DNA of 8,937 nt from Paracoccaceae bacterium (GCA_003551745.1 PUNI01000369.1:1-8937); one strand, 5' to 3'; shown: positions 1 through 7,317, counted from the first letter of the stretch. The notes: a model not told the origin generated them from the letters alone. Numbers and translations are program-made.

Positions 1-369
1 CCGGCGCTGACCGATCACGAGCTCGAGGCGATCCTCGCCGCCGCCCGCGATGCCGGCGCCGTGGCGGCCTCGACGATCCTGCTGCGGCTGCCCCATGAGG
101 TTGCGCCGCTGTTCGAGGCCTGGCTCGCCGAGCATGTGCCGGGCCGGGCCGCCCATGTGATGAACCGGCTGCGCGAGATGCGGGGCGGGCGCGTCAACGA
201 CCCGCGCTTCGGCAGCCGTATGACCGGGGAGGGGGCCCGGGCGCAGCTTCTGCAACAGCGCTTCGCGCTGGCTTGCCGGCGGCTGGGCCTGCGCCGCGGA
301 ATGCCGCCGCTCAGGACCGACCTTTTCCGCCCGCCGCGGCGCCCGGGCGCCCAGCTGGAGCTGTTCTGA
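1..369 (+). CDS. PA0069-family radical SAM protein, 3' end only (partial)
   Basis: The frame is open from the first base, and 122 residues are visible before the TGA at 367-369; the start and the radical SAM core with its CxxxCxxC cluster motif lie outside the window. The visible part resembles the C-terminal region of PA0069-family (SplB-like) radical SAM proteins: an opening PALTDHELEAIL stretch, then LLRLPHEV, AAHVMNRLREMRGG, DPRFGSRM, RFALACRRLGL and a terminal QLELF. In these enzymes an N-terminal 4Fe-4S cluster cleaves S-adenosylmethionine; to my knowledge the substrate of this family is not established. The gene converges with bmt, whose stop codon lies 4 nt away. The family call rests on remembered motif similarity in the C-terminal third only, so the function remains open. 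Confidence 0.8.
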   Translation, partial: PALTDHELEAILAAARDAGAVAASTILLRLPHEVAPLFEAWLAEHVPGRAAHVMNRLREMRGGRVNDPRFGSRMTGEGARAQLLQQRFALACRRLGLRRGMPPLRTDLFRPPRRPGAQLELF

Positions 370-373
370 CGGC

Positions 374-1381
<1,008 letters not shown>

Positions 1382-1452
1382 TCGCAACGGCTCCATCGGC
1401 AAAAGGCGGCCCGTCGGCCGCCCGTTCCACCTCACTGCCACGACCGGCAAGA

Positions 1453-1465
1453 TGAGGCAATTTCA
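1453..1465. promoter_or_regulatory. Possible MetR-like operator upstream of bmt
   Basis: Read toward bmt, the sequence is TGAA-ATTGC-CTCA. The gammaproteobacterial MetR consensus is TGAA-N5-TTCA, so seven of eight defined positions match. It lies about 72 bp upstream of the chosen bmt start. MetR uses homocysteine as co-effector, and homocysteine is Bmt's substrate, so the placement makes sense. A 13-bp site with one mismatch can arise by chance, and no metR gene is in the window. Confidence 0.25.
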
Positions 1466-1516
1466 TATCTGGCATAATGATGATGAGCCCGGCCGCAGGT
1501 CTTGCGGGTGCCGCCG

Positions 1517-1543
1517 CGTCGGCGTGCCGGACCGACGCCGACG
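1517..1543 (-). terminator. Hairpin directly after the DUF1476 stop
   Basis: A perfect 9-bp inverted repeat (CGTCGGCGT / ACGCCGACG) with a 9-nt loop begins at the base after the DUF1476 stop codon. Read on the minus strand, no T-run follows, so it is not a textbook intrinsic terminator. It could slow or end transcription before bmt, or protect the 3' end of the mRNA. Confidence 0.4.
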
Positions 1544-1858
1544 TCAGCCTTCCTGGAAGAGCTCGACCTTGGCCTGGGCCAGAAGTTCTTCGGCCTTGGT
1601 CCGGACCGCGGCCTCGTCGGCCTTGCCGCCCAGATCCTGGGCAACCTTGCGGATCACGTTTTCCGGGCCGGCCTCCTCGAAGTCGACGCGGATCACCTCC
1701 ATCGCATAGGCTTCGGCCGCATCGCCGCTCTTGCCCAGCAACCCGGCCGCCCACAGTCCCAGCCGCTTGTTGCGGCGCGCCACGGCGCGGAACTGCATCT
1801 CGGCGTCATGGGCGAACTTCGTCTCGAAAGCGCGCTCGCGCTCGTTGAAAGTGGTCAT
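1544..1858 (-). CDS. DUF1476 protein, F1FO-ATPase inhibitory zeta subunit family
   Basis: This 104-residue protein matches the DUF1476 family, whose Paracoccus denitrificans member is the zeta subunit that binds F1 and blocks ATP hydrolysis by the ATP synthase. The N-terminal segment carries the most conserved block: [18 protein letters not shown] (4-21), then [16 protein letters not shown] (27-42). In the Paracoccus protein the inhibitory action lies in the N-terminal region. The remainder (VDFEEAG at 58-64 and a C-terminal helical stretch rich in Ala, Glu and Lys) fits the four-helix family fold. No signal peptide or membrane segment is seen, so it should be cytoplasmic. The ATG at 1858 has a GAGG 5 nt upstream. 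It is divergent from purC and lies upstream of bmt on the same strand. Inhibitory activity is inferred from the family; some relatives inhibit weakly. Confidence 0.85.
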   Translation of the reverse strand: MTTFNERERAFETKFAHDAEMQFRAVARRNKRLGLWAAGLLGKSGDAAEAYAMEVIRVDFEEAGPENVIRKVAQDLGGKADEAAVRTKAEELLAQAKVELFQEG

Positions 1859-1893
1859 CGGGGCCTCATGGCGCTAGGGGTCGCTGCGCAAGG

Positions 1894-1922
1894 GATATGC
1901 GCGGGATGGGCCGCTGCTGCAA
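1894..1922 (-). promoter_or_regulatory. Weak candidate promoter for the DUF1476 gene
   Basis: On the minus strand, TTGCAG (1922-1917) and CATATC (1899-1894) are separated by 17 nt. Each hexamer matches the sigma-70 consensus at only three of six positions, so the support is mainly the ideal spacing and the position upstream of the start at 1858. Confidence 0.25.
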
Positions 1923-1980
1923 GCCCCGGCGCGTCCCGGCGCGCCGGACCGGGTGGTCATGCTTGCGGCAACCGGGGCTT
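1921..1980. repeat. 9-bp inverted repeat bridging the divergent promoters
   Basis: AAGCCCCGG (1921-1929) and CCGGGGCTT (1972-1980) are perfect reverse complements whose centres are about 51 bp apart, close to five helical turns. One arm overlaps the candidate -35 of the DUF1476 gene and the other lies in the spacer of the purC candidate promoter. A self-complementary 12-mer, CCGGCGCGCCGG (1936-1947), lies between them. A shared operator is possible but not shown. Confidence 0.4.
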
Positions 1981-1991
1981 TGGCCTATACC
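1963..1991 (+). promoter_or_regulatory. Candidate sigma-70 promoter for purC
   Basis: TTGCGG (1963-1968), a 17-nt spacer and TATACC (1986-1991) stand upstream of purC. The -35 is preceded by C, giving the CTTG start common in alphaproteobacterial promoters. The predicted transcript would begin near 1998, leaving a leader of about 40 nt. Three of six -35 bases and four of six -10 bases match consensus. Confidence 0.45.
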
Positions 1992-2037
1992 CGCGGCAGG
2001 TTTCACGGGGCGCATCCGCTGCCCCATCGGAGTTCCC

Positions 2038-2799
2038 ATGGCAAGACGCACGAAGGTCTACGAGGGCAAGGCAAAGGTCCTCTACGAAGGGCCCGAACCC
2101 GGTACGCTGGTTCAGTATTTCAAGGACGAGGCGACCGCATTCAACGCCGAGAAGCGCTCGGTGATCGACGGCAAGGGCGTGCTCAACAACCGCCTGAGCG
2201 AGTTCTTCATGTCGGGCCTGAACGCCATCGGGGTGCCCACGCACTTCATCCGTCGTATCAACATGCGCGAGCAACTCATTCGCGCAGTTGAGATAATCCC
2301 GCTCGAGGTCGTCGTGCGCAACGTCGCCGCCGGTTCGCTGTCGAAGCGTTTGGGGATCGAGGAGGGAACGCCGCTGCCCCGCCCGATCGTGGAGTTCTAC
2401 TACAAGGATGATGCGCTGGGAGATCCGCTGGTCACCGAGGAGCACATCATCGCCTTCGGCTGGGCGAGCCAGCAGGATCTCGACGACATGGTGCAGCTGG
2501 CGCTGCGGGTGAACGACTTCCTGTCCGGCGTCATGCTGGGCGTCGGCATCAAGCTGGTGGATTTCAAGATCGAGATCGGCCGGATCTGGGAGGGTGATTT
2601 CCAGCGCCTGATCGTCGCCGACGAGATCAGCCCCGACAGCTGCCGGCTGTGGGACATGCGCACCGGCCAGAAGCTGGACAAGGACGTGTTCCGCCGCGAC
2701 CTGGGCAATCTGGCCGAAGCCTATACGGAAGTCGCCGCGCGGCTTGGCGTTCTGCCGTCCAACGGCAAGGCGATGACCAAGCCGACGCTGGTCAACTGA
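2038..2799 (+). CDS. purC: Phosphoribosylaminoimidazole-succinocarboxamide synthase (SAICAR synthetase)
   Basis: A 253-residue protein of the usual bacterial PurC length. It joins aspartate to CAIR using ATP to make SAICAR in de novo purine synthesis, in the cytoplasm. The N-terminal [11 protein letters not shown] (8-18) is the family's nucleotide-binding opening. Both signature blocks are present: [15 protein letters not shown] (86-100) and LVDFKIEIG (173-181), followed by [13 protein letters not shown] (194-206). A GGAG 5 nt upstream supports the ATG at 2038, and [13 protein letters not shown] matches the usual family start. It is the first gene of the purC-purS-purQ group; purS starts 8 nt after its stop. 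Upstream is a plausible promoter at 1963-1991. Confidence 0.97.
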   Translation: MARRTKVYEGKAKVLYEGPEPGTLVQYFKDEATAFNAEKRSVIDGKGVLNNRLSEFFMSGLNAIGVPTHFIRRINMREQLIRAVEIIPLEVVVRNVAAGSLSKRLGIEEGTPLPRPIVEFYYKDDALGDPLVTEEHIIAFGWASQQDLDDMVQLALRVNDFLSGVMLGVGIKLVDFKIEIGRIWEGDFQRLIVADEISPDSCRLWDMRTGQKLDKDVFRRDLGNLAEAYTEVAARLGVLPSNGKAMTKPTLVN

Positions 2800-2807
2800 G
2801 CCATCCG

Positions 2808-3050
2808 ATGCGCGTTCGGGTGCAGGTCATGCTGAAGGAGGGTGTGCTTGATCCCCAGGGCGAGGCCGTGCGCCATGCGCTCGGAGCTTTGGGGTTCGAG
2901 GGCGTGGCGGGGGTGAGGCAGGGCAAGCTGATCGAGATCGACCTTGCGGCGACCGACCGTGCCGCGGCGGAGGTTGAGGTGCGCGCGATGTGTGACAGGC
3001 TCCTCGCCAACACGGTGATCGAGACCTACCGGATCGAGTTGGTCGAGTGA
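2808..3050 (+). CDS. purS: Phosphoribosylformylglycinamidine synthase subunit PurS
   Basis: This 80-residue protein is the small structural subunit of the three-part FGAM synthetase (PurS, PurQ and PurL). In that complex a PurS dimer bridges the glutaminase PurQ to the catalytic PurL. It shows the family's beta-alpha-beta pattern: MRVRVQVMLKEGVLDPQGEAV at the start, ALGFEGVAGVRQGKLIEIDL (about 27-46), and the CDRLLANTVIETYRIELVE ending (62-80). The purC stop is only 8 nt upstream, and the ribosome-binding site is weak (a TGAG overlapping the purC stop), so translational coupling to purC is likely. Presence of PurS predicts that the genome carries the short PurL form elsewhere. Confidence 0.95.
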   Translation: MRVRVQVMLKEGVLDPQGEAVRHALGALGFEGVAGVRQGKLIEIDLAATDRAAAEVEVRAMCDRLLANTVIETYRIELVE

Positions 3051-3111
3051 GCCGGACGGACGGGCGGGGTGCCGGACTGGCGCCGGCGGAGGGCATGCCG
3101 GGGGCGGGCCG

Positions 3112-3792
3112 GTGAAGGCTGCGGTGATCACCTTTCCCGGCTCGAACTGCGACCGCGACCTGGCGGTGGCCTTTGCCGCGGCGGGCTTCGAGGTGGTCCG
3201 GGTCTGGCACAAGGACAGCGACCTGCCGTCTGGGCTCGACGTCGTGGGCATTCCCGGCGGCTTTTCCTTCGGCGACTATCTGCGGTGTGGTGCCATCGCG
3301 GCGCGGGCGCCGATCATGGCCGCCGTGGTGCGCTTTGCGGAGGCGGGCGGGCATGTGCTGGGGATCTGCAACGGGTTTCAGGTGCTCTGCGAGGCCGGCT
3401 TGCTGCCCGGGGTACTGATGCGCAACGCAGCGCTGCGCTTCGTCTGCCGGCCGGCGCGGCTGCAGGTGGCCACGACCGACAGCGCCTTCACCCATCTCTG
3501 GCGGCCCGGGGCAGAGGCGGTGATCCCCATCGCCCACCATGACGGGAACTATCGCGCCGATGCCGAGACCCTGGCGCGGCTGGCCGACGAGGACCGCATC
3601 GCCTTCCGCTATGCCGAGAACCCCAACGGCTCGGCTGCCGACATCGCCGGGATCCTGTCGCAGAACCGCCGGGTGCTGGGCCTGATGCCGCATCCCGAAC
3701 GGGCCATCGATGCCGCGCTGGGCAGCGGCGATGGCGCGTTCCTGTTCCGCGGGCTCGCCGCCGCGCTGGCGCCGGCGGAAACAGGCGCTTGA
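3112..3792 (+). CDS. purQ: Phosphoribosylformylglycinamidine synthase subunit PurQ (glutaminase)
   Basis: A 226-residue class I glutamine amidotransferase that releases ammonia from glutamine for FGAM synthetase. The catalytic triad is visible: nucleophile C86 in GICNGFQ, and H194 and E196 in MPHPE. The N-terminal ITFPGSNCDRD (6-16), PGGFSFGDYLRCGA (48-61) and HHDGNY (142-147) blocks are typical of PurQ. It begins with GTG at 3112; the nearby ATG at 3095 is out of frame, and no in-frame upstream start fits the conserved N-terminus. The purine-rich tract before the GTG is only a poor ribosome-binding site. It lies 61 nt after purS with no convincing terminator between, and 31 nt before dctB. 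purL is absent from the window. Confidence 0.95.
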   Translation: MKAAVITFPGSNCDRDLAVAFAAAGFEVVRVWHKDSDLPSGLDVVGIPGGFSFGDYLRCGAIAARAPIMAAVVRFAEAGGHVLGICNGFQVLCEAGLLPGVLMRNAALRFVCRPARLQVATTDSAFTHLWRPGAEAVIPIAHHDGNYRADAETLARLADEDRIAFRYAENPNGSAADIAGILSQNRRVLGLMPHPERAIDAALGSGDGAFLFRGLAAALAPAETGA

Positions 3793-3823
3793 GGGCGCGG
3801 GCGCGGCCACGTATTCTCGGGCG

Positions 3824-5650
3824 ATGAGCGAGGCGACCGAGAACCGGCCGGCCGGGCGGCGGCGTGGCGGCTCCGCGGGCGGCGGCAAGCCGGCACGTCC
3901 ACCTGCGGCGCGGCCGACGATCCCGCGCAAGGTGCGCGCCCTTGTGGGGGTGATCCTCCTGGCCGCGGTGACGGCGGTCTTCACGATCAACATGTTTCTC
4001 ACCGAGCGCTTCACCGACATCGTGCGCAACCGCGCGGATCTGCGGCTGGCGCTGTTCACCGGCAACATCCAGAGCGAGCTGCAGCGCAACGCCGTGGTGC
4101 CGCTGCTGCTGGCGCGAGATCCCGAACTGATCGGCGCGCTGCAGTCGCAGGATTTCTCGCAGACCTCGGCCCGGCTGATGCAGCTGCAGGACGACATCGG
4201 CGCGGCCTCGATCCAGCTTCTCGATGCCGAGGGCCGCACCGTCGGCGCGACCGACCGCAACAAGATCGGCACGTCGCACGGGTCTGAAGCGTTCTACGTC
4301 GAGGCGCGCCGGGCCGGCGACACGGTCTTCACCGTCTCCGATGGCGAGGGCAGCCGCTACGAGTTCACCTACAGCCGGGGGATCCGGTCGGACGGCCAGC
4401 TGATCGGCGTGGTGGTTGTGGAGGTGGACCTGACGCAGTTCGAGCGGCGCTCGACGGCCTTTGCCGAGGCCGTCGCGCTGACCAACAGCGACGGCAAGGT
4501 GATCCTGTCCAGCGAGTCGCGCTGGCGCGGTCAAGGCCTGGAGGAGGCGCTGGCGCCGCATCAGGAGGCCTCGGCCTGGCAGCGGCCGGTGCGGCTGGCG
4601 CTGGCATGGGCCGGCATGGCGCCGGATGCCTGGCTTCGTGGCGAGCCGGTGCTGCGGTCGGAGGCGCGGGTGTCGGGCCATGGCTGGCGGATGGTGTCGT
4701 TGAGCCCGCTCGACAGCGTGCGCGAGCGCGTCAACAGCGTGCTGGCGCTGGTGATCATGGCCTTTGCCATGCTGCTGGTGATCGTGTTCTACATGACCAC
4801 CCGGCGAGCGCGGGTGCAGACGGCGGCCTATGCCCGGGAGTCGGCCGACCTGCGCGCGCTCAACGCCCGGCTGCAGCGCGAGATTGCCGAGCGCAAGAAG
4901 GCCCAGCAGGATCTGGCGGTGGCCGAACAGACCCTGGCCCAGAGCTCGAAGCTTGCGGTGCTGGGCGAGATGTCGGCCGCCGTCAGCCACGAGCTGAACC
5001 AGCCGCTCGCGGCGATGAAGACATATCTGGCGGGCGCCCGGCTGCTGCTGCAGCGCCGGCGCCCGGACGAGGCGCTGTCGTCGTTCCAGCGCATCGACGA
5101 CATGATCGAGCGCATGGGCGCGATCACCCGGCAGTTCAAGGGCTTCGCGCGCAAGGGGGGCGATGCCTTTGCGCCGGTGGATCTGCGCGCCTGCGTCTCG
5201 GGCGCGCTGGCGATGATGGAGCCGCAGCTGCGCGCGCGCCGGGTCACGCTGACCCGCACGCTGCCGCGCGCGCCTGTGATGGTGCAGGGCGACCGGATCC
5301 GGCTGGAGCAGGTGATCGTCAACCTCCTGCGCAACGCGCTCGATGCCGTCGAGGGCGTCGATGCGCCCCAGATCGAGATCCTGCTGAGCGAGGGCGAGAC
5401 CGCGACGCTGACCGTGCGCGACAACGGCCACGGCATCGCCGACCTCGACCAGCTCTTCGAGCCCTTCTTCACCACCAAGGGTCCCGGCGACGGGGTCGGG
5501 CTGGGGCTTGCGATCTCCTCGGGGATCGTAAGCGACCATGGCGGGCGGCTGACGGCGCGCAACGCGCGGGTCGGCGGCGCCGTCTTCGAGATGCAATTGC
5601 CGCTGCAGGGCGAGACCGCCGGCCGGTCCGCCGATGTGGCGGCCGAGTGA
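3824..5650 (+). CDS. dctB: DctB-family sensor histidine kinase (C4-dicarboxylate type)
   Basis: A 608-residue membrane sensor kinase. A cytosolic tail rich in Arg, Gly and Pro (1-36) precedes membrane helix 1 (about 37-59). A periplasmic sensing region of about 245 residues (60-302) contains a PAS/Cache block typical of DctB (RNKIGTSHGSEAFYVEARR to GVVVVEVDL, about 145-203). Helix 2 is about 303-324, followed by a coiled-coil linker (330-375). The kinase core has phospho-acceptor H389 in SHELNQPL, an N box with N500 and N504, the G1 box DNGHGI (533-538), LFEPFFTTK (544-552) and the G2 box GVGLGLAIS (557-565). It should phosphorylate DctD, encoded 40 nt downstream. The ATG at 3824 has no clear Shine-Dalgarno; the next Met (57) falls in helix 1, so 3824 stands. 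The ligand is inferred to be a C4-dicarboxylate from family resemblance; no transporter gene is adjacent. Confidence 0.85.
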   Translation: MSEATENRPAGRRRGGSAGGGKPARPPAARPTIPRKVRALVGVILLAAVTAVFTINMFLTERFTDIVRNRADLRLALFTGNIQSELQRNAVVPLLLARDPELIGALQSQDFSQTSARLMQLQDDIGAASIQLLDAEGRTVGATDRNKIGTSHGSEAFYVEARRAGDTVFTVSDGEGSRYEFTYSRGIRSDGQLIGVVVVEVDLTQFERRSTAFAEAVALTNSDGKVILSSESRWRGQGLEEALAPHQEASAWQRPVRLALAWAGMAPDAWLRGEPVLRSEARVSGHGWRMVSLSPLDSVRERVNSVLALVIMAFAMLLVIVFYMTTRRARVQTAAYARESADLRALNARLQREIAERKKAQQDLAVAEQTLAQSSKLAVLGEMSAAVSHELNQPLAAMKTYLAGARLLLQRRRPDEALSSFQRIDDMIERMGAITRQFKGFARKGGDAFAPVDLRACVSGALAMMEPQLRARRVTLTRTLPRAPVMVQGDRIRLEQVIVNLLRNALDAVEGVDAPQIEILLSEGETATLTVRDNGHGIADLDQLFEPFFTTKGPGDGVGLGLAISSGIVSDHGGRLTARNARVGGAVFEMQLPLQGETAGRSADVAAE

Positions 5651-5654
5651 GTGC

Positions 5655-5673
5655 GCGGCGCCTCCGGCGCCGC
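5655..5673 (+). repeat. dctB-dctD intercistronic hairpin (GGCGCCTCCGGCG element, copy 2)
   Basis: A perfect 8-bp stem (GCGGCGCC / GGCGCCGC) with a TCC loop fills the middle of the 40-nt gap. It contains the 13-mer found at 382-394 and resembles the element at 7298. No T-run follows, and the dctD ribosome-binding site begins 6 nt downstream (GAGGAG, 5679-5684), so it may set the relative expression of kinase and regulator rather than end transcription. Confidence 0.55.
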
Positions 5674-5690
5674 CCGTAGAGGAGTGGACG

Positions 5691-7025
5691 ATGGCCCGCA
5701 CGATGAAGGTTGCGATCATCGACGACGAAGCCGACATGCGCCGATCGATCAGCCAGTGGCTGTCGCTTTCTGGCTTCGACGCGGATACCTATGCCAGCGC
5801 CGAGGATGCGCTGCGCGCGATCAAGCCGGATTTCCCCGGCGTGGTGATCACCGACATGAAAATGCCGGGCATGGACGGCATGGCCCTGCTGAAGCGCCTG
5901 CTGAGCATGGATTCCGGGCTGCCGGTGATCCTGATCACCGGCCATGGCGATGTGCCGATGGCGGTGGAGGCGATGCGTCTGGGCGCCTTCGACTTCCTGG
6001 AAAAGCCGTTCGATCCCGACCGGATGACCGATCTCGCCAAAAGGGCCGGCCAGTCGCGCCGGCTGACGCTGGAAAACCGGGCGCTGCGCAGCGAACTGGC
6101 CGACGCGCCGGTGCTGATGCGCCGGCTGGTGGGCGCCTCGGAGCAGATGGAGCGGCTGCGCGAGGATATCCTCGATCTGGGCCAGGCCGACGCCCATGTG
6201 CTGATCGACGGCGAGACCGGCACCGGCAAGACGCTGGTCGCCCATGCCCTGCATGCGGTCGGACCGCGCGCGGCCCGGCGCTTCACGTCGCTCTCCTGCG
6301 CCGCCTTCGACGAGGCGCAGCTGACGGCGCGGCTCTTCGGCCCCGCCGAGGAGGGCGGTCCGCTGCCGCTGATCGAGGAGGCGCGGGGCGGAACCCTGCT
6401 GCTGGAGGATATCGAGGCCCTGCCCATGGCGCTGCAGGCACGTCTGGTCACCTTCCTCAACGATCAGGGAGTGCCGCCGGAGACCCGGATCATCGGCATC
6501 TGCAACGCCCACCAGCCCGACCGGACCCTTGAGGACGCGCTGCGCCCGGATCTCTACTATCGTCTTGCAGCGCTGAAGATGACCCTGCCACCGCTGCGGG
6601 CACGCGGGGAGGACATCCTGGCGCTCTTCACCAGCTATGTCGACCGCTTCGCCGAGGAATACGGCTGCGAGCCGCCGCAGGTGGCCGCCCAGGAGGCCGC
6701 GCAGCTTCTGCAGGCGCCCTGGCCCGGCAACGTCCGCCAGCTCGTCAACATCGCCGAACGGGCGGTGCTGCAGAACCGGCGCGGCTCGGGTTCGATCGCC
6801 TCGCTGCTGATGGCCGACAACGAGGCGGCCGGACCGGCGGCGATCACCACCGAGGGCAAGCCGCTGAAGGAATATGTGGAAGCCTTCGAGAAGATGCTGA
6901 TCGACAACACCATGCGCCGGCACAAGGGCTCGATCGTGGCGGTGATGGAAGAACTCTCCCTGCCGCGCCGCACGCTGAACGAAAAGATGGCCAAATATGG
7001 CCTGACGCGGGCTGATTACGTCTAG
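5691..7025 (+). CDS. dctD: DctD-family response regulator with an atypical AAA+ domain
   Basis: A 444-residue regulator, the partner of the kinase upstream. The receiver domain (5-120) has acidic D11 and D12, phospho-acceptor D55 in VITDMKMPG, T83 and K105. The AAA+ domain (about 145-365) has Walker A GETGTGKT (174-181), N272 of sensor I, the LRPDLYYRLA block (285-294) and WPGNVRQL (344-351). A Fis-type helix-turn-helix closes the protein (about 410-438: KGSIVAVMEELSLPRRTLNEK). The GAFTGA loop that contacts sigma-54 is missing: only 15 residues separate LFG (215-217) from GGTLLLEDI, where about 21 are usual, and the Walker B acidic pair reads ED rather than DE. It may therefore not act through sigma-54, as described for Rhodobacter capsulatus NtrC. 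A strong GAGGAG 6 nt upstream supports the ATG at 5691. The role in C4-dicarboxylate uptake is inferred from the family. Confidence 0.85.
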   Translation: MARTMKVAIIDDEADMRRSISQWLSLSGFDADTYASAEDALRAIKPDFPGVVITDMKMPGMDGMALLKRLLSMDSGLPVILITGHGDVPMAVEAMRLGAFDFLEKPFDPDRMTDLAKRAGQSRRLTLENRALRSELADAPVLMRRLVGASEQMERLREDILDLGQADAHVLIDGETGTGKTLVAHALHAVGPRAARRFTSLSCAAFDEAQLTARLFGPAEEGGPLPLIEEARGGTLLLEDIEALPMALQARLVTFLNDQGVPPETRIIGICNAHQPDRTLEDALRPDLYYRLAALKMTLPPLRARGEDILALFTSYVDRFAEEYGCEPPQVAAQEAAQLLQAPWPGNVRQLVNIAERAVLQNRRGSGSIASLLMADNEAAGPAAITTEGKPLKEYVEAFEKMLIDNTMRRHKGSIVAVMEELSLPRRTLNEKMAKYGLTRADYV

Positions 7026-7026
7026 C

Positions 7027-7045
7027 CTGCCGCCGGAAGCGGCAG
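7027..7045 (+). terminator. Hairpin 1 after dctD
   Basis: CTGCCGC (7027-7033) and GCGGCAG (7039-7045) form a perfect 7-bp stem with a CGGAA loop, two bases after the dctD stop. No T-run follows, so it is a weak intrinsic terminator at best, alone or together with the next hairpin. Confidence 0.4.
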
Positions 7046-7053
7046 ATGCCTCG

Positions 7054-7079
7054 CGGATGGGCAGCGGGGCTGCCCTCCG
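7054..7079 (+). terminator. Hairpin 2 after dctD
   Basis: GGGCAGC (7059-7065) and GCTGCCC (7069-7075) pair perfectly around a GGG loop. The stem extends through a small internal loop to CGG (7054-7056) and CCG (7077-7079). It follows hairpin 1 by 8 nt. The tandem GC-rich stems are the likeliest end of the dctBD transcript, although a U-tract is lacking. Confidence 0.45.
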
Positions 7080-7092
7080 GTCAAGTTCCGCA

Positions 7093-7122
7093 TTGTGTTC
7101 GGCAGCATTTCGCCGCTATGGT
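7093..7122 (+). promoter_or_regulatory. Candidate rne promoter
   Basis: TTGTGT (7093-7098) and TATGGT (7117-7122) are 18 nt apart in a locally less GC-rich stretch just beyond the dctD hairpins. Matches to sigma-70 consensus are three of six and four of six. If real, the rne leader would be about 375 nt long. Confidence 0.3.
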
Positions 7123-7297
7123 GATCCTCCGGGTCGCGTGTGCGACAGCGCCACGCTCCCGCTCTGGTTTCGCCGCCGTCGGGGAACGGGGTGCGCCTCT
7201 GTCGCGTCCCCATCCCGATGCGTGCAGGCCCGCCGCCGCGCCAGCGCCGGCAATGTCGAACAGCTTGCCGCGCGGTCTCGCCGGCAGGCCCAGAATT

Positions 7298-7317
7298 GGC
7301 GCCTCCGGGCGCCGGAG
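7298..7317 (+). repeat. Two mutually exclusive hairpins in the rne leader (variant of the GGCGCCTCC element)
   Basis: GGCGCC (7298-7303) can pair with GGCGCC (7308-7313) around TCCG, or CTCCGG (7303-7308) can pair with CCGGAG (7312-7317) around GCG. The two folds share bases and cannot form together. The first half is a one-base variant of the element at 382 and 5657. It lies just before an AGGAAG Shine-Dalgarno-like sequence at 7320-7325. Confidence 0.4.

Larger units (their letters stand above)
1382..1543 (-). other. bmt upstream region with AT-rich block
   Basis: This 162-nt gap between the DUF1476 gene and bmt contains the most AT-rich stretch of the left third (about 1460-1488), in otherwise very GC-rich DNA. 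A bmt promoter may sit there, but I could not find a -35/-10 pair good enough to mark. It also holds a hairpin directly after the DUF1476 stop (1517-1543) and a MetR-like dyad (1453-1465). I looked for a SAM or SAH riboswitch and could not support one. Confidence 0.4.

Noticed and set aside
1382..1450. A longer bmt start at 1450 or 1396
   Set aside because: The extra residues do not fit the family N-terminus, and those ATGs lack a ribosome-binding site; the ATG at 1381 has GGAG 9 nt upstream.
1382..1543. A SAM or SAH riboswitch upstream of bmt
   Set aside because: Suggested by the methionine link, but I could not identify the pseudoknot or conserved core of SAM-II, SAM-V or SAH types. A covariance-model search would settle it.
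3051..3111. Possible hairpin or extra small gene in the purS-purQ gap
   Set aside because: Only short imperfect GC pairings such as the palindrome GGCATGCC at 3092-3099 are present; 61 nt holds no convincing gene, and no terminator signal is seen.
3069..3542. A 157-codon frame overlapping purQ on the same strand
   Set aside because: It is out of frame with purQ and gives an Arg/Gly-rich product; purQ has the full catalytic triad.
2827..4272. A 481-codon minus-strand frame opposite purS, purQ and dctB
   Set aside because: It covers three conserved plus-strand genes and shows no family motif.
3488..5737. A 749-codon open frame on the minus strand opposite purQ and dctB
   Set aside because: Its product is a low-complexity run rich in His, Arg, Gln and Ala with no recognisable motif, and it lies antisense to well-conserved genes. 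Long antisense frames are routine in DNA this GC-rich.
5469..6923. A 484-codon minus-strand frame opposite dctD
   Set aside because: It is a shadow of dctD; the plus-strand reading has clear receiver, AAA+ and HTH motifs.
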